Shown: piece after piece, positions 58,801-64,000 of the stretch
How the letters are laid out: every line of letters begins with the position of its first letter
How positions within the stretch are numbered: position 1 is the stretch's first letter
From: an uncultured Anaerobiospirillum sp.
Lineage (GTDB): Bacteria; Pseudomonadota; Gammaproteobacteria; Enterobacterales; Succinivibrionaceae
Direction of reading: 5' to 3'
DNA: 64,000 nucleotides
Assembly (NCBI GenBank): GCA_944392765.1
Contig: CALXXU010000002.1
Coordinates: forward strand, 1-64,000
Notes under the pieces: model-generated
The model's input: the letters and a program-made list of their open reading frames with translations, nothing else
Databases searched by the model: none
What the model was told of the DNA's origin: nothing
Program-made: the position numbers and the translations under genes

Positions 58801-61800
58801 TTGACTCGTGACGTAGCCCCAAGGCAAAGACAATCTCAGCCCAGTTGTTGAGGTAGGTGTGCGGCGGCGCCACCACGTCCTCTGTTTCTGTTTGTTCTGG
58901 GGCAGCGAGGCTCGCGAAGGTCACGGCCGTAGTGGTGACCGGGTTTAAGCCTTGGGTGCGGTTGAGTTCGGTGAGCAAACGCCAGCTGTCCTCGTAGATA
59001 AGGTCAAGCATGAGGTAGAAGGCATTGCTCCAGGTCTTGACCACCAAGGCGTTGACGGCCGTGTCGTTAGAGTTGCTGTCTGCTTCAGTGGCGAGCCGGG
59101 TGAGCTTAACGTAAGGCATCAGCTGCAAGAGGGCGCTGACGCCTAACTTGATGTCAGGCAGCAAGTGGCGCTCTAAGTAGCTGTTGAGGTCGTTTTTGCG
59201 CTTGCCGTGCGCACTAATCCACGGCACCGCCGGATTACCGCTTAAGCCTAGCGTGTCCTCAAATTCTTGGGCGTAAGGCTCCACGAGCTCGCGCACCGTG
59301 GCGGCCAGCCACTGGTTATTAAAGGCCAGACCCGGATAATCAGGGAGCGGATCGCGCTTACCCTGCTGCCGGGCGTCATCAAAGCGCTCGAGTTGACCGG
59401 AGTCGTGGCGCTGCTTGAGCTCGGCGCAATAGTGCTGATAGGAGCGCTCTAAGATGAGCGTGGCCACGCGCAAGGTCAAATTGAGGTGCGGTAGCACCGG
59501 GGCGCTCATTGCCGGTACGTAGTTGTCAGCGCGGCTGACGTAGTACTGCACCTCAGCTTGGTTAAAGCGGCGGTAATAGTCGACACCGTGGCCTAAGTTG
59601 AAGCTCAAGCTAAAAGGCAGCTGCAAGCTCAGAGCTCCGGCGGCCATCAGCTCGATTAAGGCGTTGATGGTGCAGGTTAAGTTCAGGCGTTGCTTGAGTG
59701 GCGTGTTGTGATTGCACTGCTGTAAGAAGTATTGCAGGTCAAAGACCAAGGCCACGTGCTCGGGTAAGGCCACGTGTTCGGGCAAGGCCACGTGCTCGGG
59801 TAAGGCCACGTGCTCGGGCAAGGTCACGTGCTCGGGCAAGGCTACATGCTCGGGCAAGGTCACGTGCTCGGGCAAGGCAACGGCGTCGTGAGCGGCGTCG
59901 TGAGCGTCAGCTGCCACGTGAGTGTCGTTTACCACGTGAGCGGCGTCTGCTTCACCGGTCGCTGCGGCGCCTTGGTAGGCGCTGTCGAAGTTCTCAAGCT
60001 GGGCGTGCAGCACGATAAGAACGCAGCGCTGGGCCAATTGGTCGCGGGCGCTGTCGCGCTCGCTGACACGGGCTCCAAGCTCTTCGTTCGGGATAAAGAT
60101 GAGCGTAGCGCTTGGGTTATGTTCGACCTGAGCCCAGAGCTTTTTGAAGCTGGTACGGTTGATGGTGAGCTGCAGCGGGCACGGGGCGCGAAAGCCGAGC
60201 TTGATGCGACCTAAGTCCTCTAAGTGGTAGAAGAGCAAGGTGCTGTTGCGCGCCATAGCCTGATTGCTTTGATTCTCGGGATCGCTGGGGTCGAGCACGT
60301 GCTCGACGTCGCGCGCAAAGAGGTCGGCCGGAACCACTACCGGGTCTGCTATGGCCTCACTTAAGGGCCCAAAGCGCCCGACGTAGGTGCGCACCAATTC
60401 GTCTGCGAGCATCAGCTGATCCCAGCTGATGAGGGACTTATTGAGACGCTCCATCGCCTTGTCAAAGTCTTCTTGGTCGTAAAGGCAGGTCGCAGGTAAG
60501 AGCGGGCGCTCGCCCTGGGCGTTTTGAGGAAAGGCCGCTTCATACATGCTCTGTGAGCGGCCGGCGCGTCCCACCTCTTGCAGATAGTCCTCAAAAACCC
60601 CGGACGGCGCGGCATGGAGCACGTAGTGAATATTAGGCAAGTCCATGCCCATGCCAAAGGCCTTGGTGGCACAGAGCAAGTAGAGCGGCTCGTTGCTTGC
60701 GAGCATGCTGTGCTCCAGGGGCGAACCGCCGCGCTCCATGCTCGCGACCGCGTCGTTAAACCACAGGGCATTGCGTTGTTTGACGTGCGCGGCGATAAGC
60801 TGCGCGTCGCTTTCCTTGTAGCGGGTAAAGACATGCTCACGGGCGCGGGCGCTCATTTGGGCGTGGAAAAAGCCGATGTGGTGCCGCAGTTTTAATAGCG
60901 GGTCATCATCTGGGATTACCTCAAGGTCACAGCACAGCTCATGTTGGGCTTCGTCCCGATAAGAGAAGGCGTGCTCGGTAAGGATGTCATCAAGCGCGGC
61001 GGCCTGTGAAAAGAGCGCATCGGTCGCAGGGGCTTGGCCGTAGTGATCATTGTCTTGCACCTCCACAGCTGCACCCAGGTCGGTACTGGCCTCATCTTGC
61101 TGCACCGCTTGCTCCAGCGCGCTTAGGGTAGCACGGCGCTGCTCTTCATCGTCCTCGGCTTCTAGAGCGCTAAAGTACGCCGGTTGCTCGCCGATGCGCT
61201 GCAAGACGTCAGTCAGTGGAATGGCTTCAAACTTAAAGCCCGGATGGCGCTGCTGGTAGCGGTAGAGGTAGGTAAGATGGGCCGCATAGTTTTCAAGCGC
61301 GACACACAGCGCTTCAGTGCTGTGGCGCAGCTGGCAGAACACCAGCATGCGGCTTTGTTCAAAGTCGATCCTATGGGTGCGGATAAAGCTGATGATAGCT
61401 GCAACGCGCGCGTAGAGGTCGCTCGGGACTTGCTGGGTAGTAAGACCAATATGCGGGCGAATCGGGTTGTAATTGGTACCGATCTCTCCTAAGAGCAAGT
61501 GCCCTGGGCGCAAGTACTGCGTGAGGTCATTGATGACTTGGGTGGTCATAGTCGCCGAACACATCACCACGCTAAAGTCGTAGTCGGCACGCAGCTGAGC
61601 GATCAGCTTGGCCGCGTAAATGTAATCCGGGCGGAACTCCTTGCCCCATTGCGAGATGCAGTGGGCCTCATCGAAGATGAAGTACTCGCCCTGCTTACCG
61701 TCTTGCTCATAGCGCTCCTTGAGTAGCTGGACAAAGTAGCGGCTGCGCAGGCGCTCCGGGGTGATATAGAGCAAGGTGGTGACGCCCGAGCGAATGCGTT

Positions 61801-64000
61801 CGGTGACTTGGCGAATTTCATAGCCGGGGCGGTCAGCGGACAGATAGTCCACGCTCAAATAGTTCTTATCGCGCAGGGCCAAGACCTGATCGACCATGAG
61901 GGCACGCAGCGGCGTGATTACGACACTGAGGCGCCCTGAGTAAAAGGAGCGATACCACGCCGGGCCCTGGAACAGTACCGACTTGCCCCCACCGGTCGGC
62001 AGGGAAATCAAGGCATCGTGCTGGCGCTTCAGCAAGGCCGGTAAGGCGGTGCGCTGATAGGAGCGCCACTCGTAGCCCCCAATGAACATATGTGAGATCG
62101 CACGCAGCGCCTTGGTAAGCTCTAATTTGCTTGCCTCACCCGTGCCATTTAACAGCTCTAAGACCTGGGCGCCTTGCTGCTTGTTGAGCAGAAGTGGGCT
62201 CTCGGGCTTCAGCGCTGCCACTACGTCGTGGGCGCTGGGCTCATTGGCAGCTAGCGCGCTACTAGGTTCATTAGCGGCTGGTTCTTGGACGGCGAGGTTG
62301 GCCGCTAAGGTATCGAGGGTCTGCAAGGCCGCAGTGGTGCTGGCCGCATGGGCACTAAAGAAGGCTTGAGCCTGTTCTTGGGCCTTAAGTTTGGCCGCGC
62401 GGTCGGTGAAGGGCTTGAGATAGAGCGTCTCTAAGCGCAGCGTTGGTAGCAAGGCCGCTGCTTCGGCGTCAGTTAAGCTCAGGCCCTCATTGAGGCTCGG
62501 CTCTAACAGGTAGTAAGAGTACGCCGTAAGCTCAGAGCCTAAAATGGCAGAGAGCTGTACCATTAGGCCATGGAGCAAGAGTAAGGTCAGACCTGGCTCG
62601 CTTAAGGCGGTGACGTCGCTACTGCCTTGCCCTAAGGTCATGAGGCTGGGGTGTACGCCTTGTCCGGCACTGACCTCAGCTAAATCCTGATGGGCCGCGA
62701 CCTCCAGGCCATTGATGACCACTAAGGTACCAGGCGGCAGCGCGCGTAAGGTGCTCTGAGCGTGCTGGGCGCGCTTTTCATCTGCGACATCGGAGCAGAG
62801 GGTGCGCGGCATTAAGGCGCTAAGGCTTAGCACCGTGGTGCGTGCTGCTAGTTCGGGGTACTGGGCCTCAAGATAGGCGGTGAGCGGCGCGACATCGCGC
62901 TCATACTCGATGAGATAACACAGCTCACTGTGCGGGGCGACTTGATTGAGCAGTGCTACCTGGGTTGCAAAGTAGCGGGCGCGCACGCGCGCACTGTAGC
63001 TGCAACGCGCGGCCAACAGGCCAGGATCGGAGCTACTTTGCTCTAAGTCGCGCGCTAAGGCGCTCGCGCCCTCATCTCCAAGGGTTAAGTCGCCAGGCTC
63101 CAGCGTTGGTGGCTCATTGGTGCTGATTACGGTCACGCTGAGCTCAGGGAGCGTGAGCTTGAGCGTCTCACAGCTTGAAGCGGCGGCCAGGATCTCTCCT
63201 AAGTGGTTCGGGCCTAAGGTGTAGAGGTTGATGGAGCCATCAAGCTGCTGGGTCGCAATGACGCGCGGGGATGTAAGCGCGGTCTTGCTATGGAGCTCGC
63301 ATAAGGCCTGCGAGGTGCTGGCGCTTAAGACATTAAGCTGCTCGGAGTATTGCTCTAAGGCTAGGGCTAAGTCGGCGCGGCCAAGCTGGTGGTAGTAGAG
63401 CGGATTGACCTTGGTCGCAAGCACTTGTGGCTCTTGACTGGCGCTTAGCACCTCAGGGCTGATGCCCACTAAGAGTAAGGAGGTGGCGCCTAGCTCTTCT
63501 GATTCAAGTTCAGTGCTGCTACACCAGCGTGCTACTGGGTACTGGGCGGCTAATAAGTCTGGGGCGCGCACCACCAAGGCCGTAAAGGCCTGAAGCTCAT
63601 TAGGACCCAGAGCCAGTACACTCTCTTCTTGGTGCTCTAAGGCTGCGACCAGGGTAGTTTGCACCAGTGGCGGCAGGGCGCTTACAGCCACGATGCTCGG
63701 AGCCCCTTTTAGGCTCAGCTTTAACAGCTCAGCTAAGGCCGGGGCCATCTGCTTGATTGCTGAAAGCGCACCATGGAGCAAGTATGTGCCAGGCTCATTG
63801 AAGTTAAGCGCATTCAGGGTAGGGCCATCTTGGGCCGCAAGACGGGCACGCACCAAGGCACATAAGTCCTTTTTCTCAGCCTGACCGAGCTGTGCTGCCG
63901 GGTACTGCGCTAAGGGCAAAATTGGGGCTAGAGCCGCAAGCTGCGGGCAGATCTCAGGCGCGCTGTGGTCGGCACTTGATGCGACGGTCGGAACTACGAT
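55811..64000 (-). CDS. RecQ-UvrD fusion helicase, N-terminus beyond the window
   Basis: At least 2729 residues; the frame is open to the right edge. Three parts. (1) About 600 visible N-terminal residues, unrecognised, Ala/Leu-rich. (2) A RecQ-type superfamily II helicase: SLPTGGGKSVLF (DNA ~62000), FIFDEAHCISQWGKEFRPDY (~61660), QEVGRAGRS (~60570). (3) A UvrD/Rep superfamily I helicase in the last ~850 residues: AGPGSGKTHLLALR (~58245), MIDEFQDITHA (~57915), INQSIYGF, LNYRSFPN, MHKVKGLEYDMVLLPP (~56660) and YVAYTRARKFLYVYYGE (~56445). Between the motors lies a long region with an LPEHVA repeat. Two opposite-class motors in one chain would suit DNA processing, repair or anti-phage defence; which is unknown. 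Confidence 0.88.
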   Translation of the reverse strand: MVVPTVASSADHSAPEICPQLAALAPILPLAQYPAAQLGQAEKKDLCALVRARLAAQDGPTLNALNFNEPGTYLLHGALSAIKQMAPALAELLKLSLKGAPSIVAVSALPPLVQTTLVAALEHQEESVLALGPNELQAFTALVVRAPDLLAAQYPVARWCSSTELESEELGATSLLLVGISPEVLSASQEPQVLATKVNPLYYHQLGRADLALALEQYSEQLNVLSASTSQALCELHSKTALTSPRVIATQQLDGSINLYTLGPNHLGEILAAASSCETLKLTLPELSVTVISTNEPPTLEPGDLTLGDEGASALARDLEQSSSDPGLLAARCSYSARVRARYFATQVALLNQVAPHSELCYLIEYERDVAPLTAYLEAQYPELAARTTVLSLSALMPRTLCSDVADEKRAQHAQSTLRALPPGTLVVINGLEVAAHQDLAEVSAGQGVHPSLMTLGQGSSDVTALSEPGLTLLLLHGLMVQLSAILGSELTAYSYYLLEPSLNEGLSLTDAEAAALLPTLRLETLYLKPFTDRAAKLKAQEQAQAFFSAHAASTTAALQTLDTLAANLAVQEPAANEPSSALAANEPSAHDVVAALKPESPLLLNKQQGAQVLELLNGTGEASKLELTKALRAISHMFIGGYEWRSYQRTALPALLKRQHDALISLPTGGGKSVLFQGPAWYRSFYSGRLSVVITPLRALMVDQVLALRDKNYLSVDYLSADRPGYEIRQVTERIRSGVTTLLYITPERLRSRYFVQLLKERYEQDGKQGEYFIFDEAHCISQWGKEFRPDYIYAAKLIAQLRADYDFSVVMCSATMTTQVINDLTQYLRPGHLLLGEIGTNYNPIRPHIGLTTQQVPSDLYARVAAIISFIRTHRIDFEQSRMLVFCQLRHSTEALCVALENYAAHLTYLYRYQQRHPGFKFEAIPLTDVLQRIGEQPAYFSALEAEDDEEQRRATLSALEQAVQQDEASTDLGAAVEVQDNDHYGQAPATDALFSQAAALDDILTEHAFSYRDEAQHELCCDLEVIPDDDPLLKLRHHIGFFHAQMSARAREHVFTRYKESDAQLIAAHVKQRNALWFNDAVASMERGGSPLEHSMLASNEPLYLLCATKAFGMGMDLPNIHYVLHAAPSGVFEDYLQEVGRAGRSQSMYEAAFPQNAQGERPLLPATCLYDQEDFDKAMERLNKSLISWDQLMLADELVRTYVGRFGPLSEAIADPVVVPADLFARDVEHVLDPSDPENQSNQAMARNSTLLFYHLEDLGRIKLGFRAPCPLQLTINRTSFKKLWAQVEHNPSATLIFIPNEELGARVSERDSARDQLAQRCVLIVLHAQLENFDSAYQGAAATGEADAAHVVNDTHVAADAHDAAHDAVALPEHVTLPEHVALPEHVTLPEHVALPEHVALPEHVALPEHVALVFDLQYFLQQCNHNTPLKQRLNLTCTINALIELMAAGALSLQLPFSLSFNLGHGVDYYRRFNQAEVQYYVSRADNYVPAMSAPVLPHLNLTLRVATLILERSYQHYCAELKQRHDSGQLERFDDARQQGKRDPLPDYPGLAFNNQWLAATVRELVEPYAQEFEDTLGLSGNPAVPWISAHGKRKNDLNSYLERHLLPDIKLGVSALLQLMPYVKLTRLATEADSNSNDTAVNALVVKTWSNAFYLMLDLIYEDSWRLLTELNRTQGLNPVTTTAVTFASLAAPEQTETEDVVAPPHTYLNNWAEIVFALGLRHESSAAILDRYELTLSRNHAVEYFAALKRELNTYHYFNQLLSFLQAVGLIRHSALVSHGYELTVSAECVAQPLDQASGIESPFFQRRKQFEAIAQFKRARLALMQVYCQEVPDDKRRLFIEEFFKSKDYGDYIKHIGNFSDANSSILSEITASNLALAEEQLRANPEQWAVYQSPADLSINVMAGPGSGKTHLLALRCVRLIYQEHVAPESVLILAYNRAVVVELKTRLDRLFTNLGLRKIGRKLAIFTFHSLAKVCLGSELNEIEPQEWECTLIARLKAQPQLFIKRFAALRYIMIDEFQDITHARLELLHLLKQCYRTPLYLFTIGDINQSIYGFNRVANMLQDSKQNTISSQEYAACLGPEPYYRDLQRLFEPTTMSLKLNYRSFPNILARADQFALDKRYTAQSAPLLERYAPRDLGYSALFDVTAYRAHLSQGKIRHWEQDLAKILRFVHERNEQAEVLAREAAAQLGLQDSAASARYEQLIFAAASLSANAQHAQGDSPKPPQVPRAQSGDELLLESKYRKVESIALFFRTNNEVYRALAQVRALPPELLADVEVRLQSASSIALWREREFYALCHFIKHKGADALTFTNQGCLTLEQLEGVSSAELYAALDQEPDAASALKLLTQSLIARYPNWDSLKLDLAYCLALSFSSTMMSGLSYTWADLYEYYTDLLARDDGGQCYKLYESMARHHLVGKKRVSLTLSTMHKVKGLEYDMVLLPPSQADLPLMSHDYVRPERGQPKFERGRYYNWEQACHAAQQLPLGQDERADLAEERRLYYVAYTRARKFLYVYYGERERALDLGTRYLSPDHQVLWSENDDSVDNYVISFNATTARMGANDYIARQVKPHDAVLIVAQGEQCYIQHQAQNPYGPPAPWFTIGRLSQKSKIRAQMLQHRVGFLSGLFISNIVVWTYEDTVKSDIKRLQDALTAQQISQGSLNGLKLEDIDLSDPKIRAELAARLNLILYAPYWAHETQSRGFCYLVTLAGRGTPH
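59748..59873 (-). repeat. seven 18-bp tandem repeats in the fusion helicase
   Basis: Seven consecutive 18-bp units, most of the form AAGGCCACGTGCTCGGGC with a few substitutions. On the coding strand they give seven hexapeptides LPEHVA or LPEHVT in the region linking the RecQ and UvrD motors. The unit keeps the frame, so this is a candidate variable-number repeat. Confidence 0.92.

Noticed and set aside
59748..59873. CRISPR-like array of short repeats
   Set aside because: The 18-bp units are directly adjacent without spacers and lie in frame in a helicase gene, so they are a coding minisatellite.

Overview
This window is a dense stretch of a bacterial chromosome whose gene content points to an anaerobic or facultatively anaerobic gammaproteobacterium. 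The evidence is a full rnfABCDGE set, a divergent nth beside it, close PutP, PanF/YhdT, TtcA and UspE relatives, a short 4.5S SRP RNA, sigma-54 control of flgE and a CRP-like site. NIF-type (not ISC) Fe-S assembly, an Mn-type pyrophosphatase and repeated PF09820-like ATPases would fit the Succinivibrionaceae. That family-level placement is inference and was not checked by search.

Layout. 1-1880: a hypothetical gene cut by the window edge, an AT-rich gene-free segment with a strong Fur-box match, and a 3'-truncated 2-hydroxyacid dehydrogenase. 1880-2640: three tandem paralogous 33-residue single-helix membrane proteins separated by stem-loops, the least explained genes of the window. 2660-9110: a phosphoesterase, then metal homeostasis: a stand-alone HMA protein and a ZntA-type ATPase behind ArsR/SmtB-type operators, a CopA-type ATPase with a C-terminal CopZ-like module, and a cysteine-less HMA relative. 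9185-18520: MATE exporter, nifU-nifS, a HisC-like protein lacking the catalytic lysine, aroA, a GNAT acetyltransferase and putP. 18660-26560: a two-helix membrane protein, a degenerate AAA-like protein, ffs, truB, a membrane GGDEF protein and a small XRE regulator. 27200-31000: flgE with a sigma-54 promoter, and an OFA-type MFS carrier. 31170-37750: rnfABCDGE on the minus strand, with RnfE carrying an unusual repetitive N-terminal extension. 38300-43000: nth, two tandem cupins, rimO and ppaC. 43390-48500: a DotH/IcmK-like protein with a lytic transglycosylase, uspE, a Sel1 protein and ttcA. 48550-55740: a UvrD/PcrA-like helicase, yhdT-panF and a two-module AAA-like protein. 55811 to the right edge: a very large RecQ-UvrD fusion helicase whose N-terminus lies outside the window.

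Functional links. NifU/NifS would supply clusters to the Rnf complex, endonuclease III and the radical-SAM enzyme RimO. Rnf couples ferredoxin and NAD to an ion gradient, which PutP and PanF could use if the ion is sodium. The two P1B ATPases and HMA proteins handle Zn/Cd and Cu. The large helicase and the AAA-like gene 73 bp downstream run in the same direction and may be co-transcribed.

A recurring trait is Ala/Glu/Gln/Pro-rich low-complexity inserts or tails in otherwise conserved proteins: CopA, the GGDEF protein, the MFS carrier, RnfC/D/E, the Sel1 protein, the UvrD-like helicase, YhdT and the RecQ-UvrD fusion. Several are encoded by DNA tandem repeats. No CRISPR array, rRNA, tRNA or complete insertion sequence was recognised.
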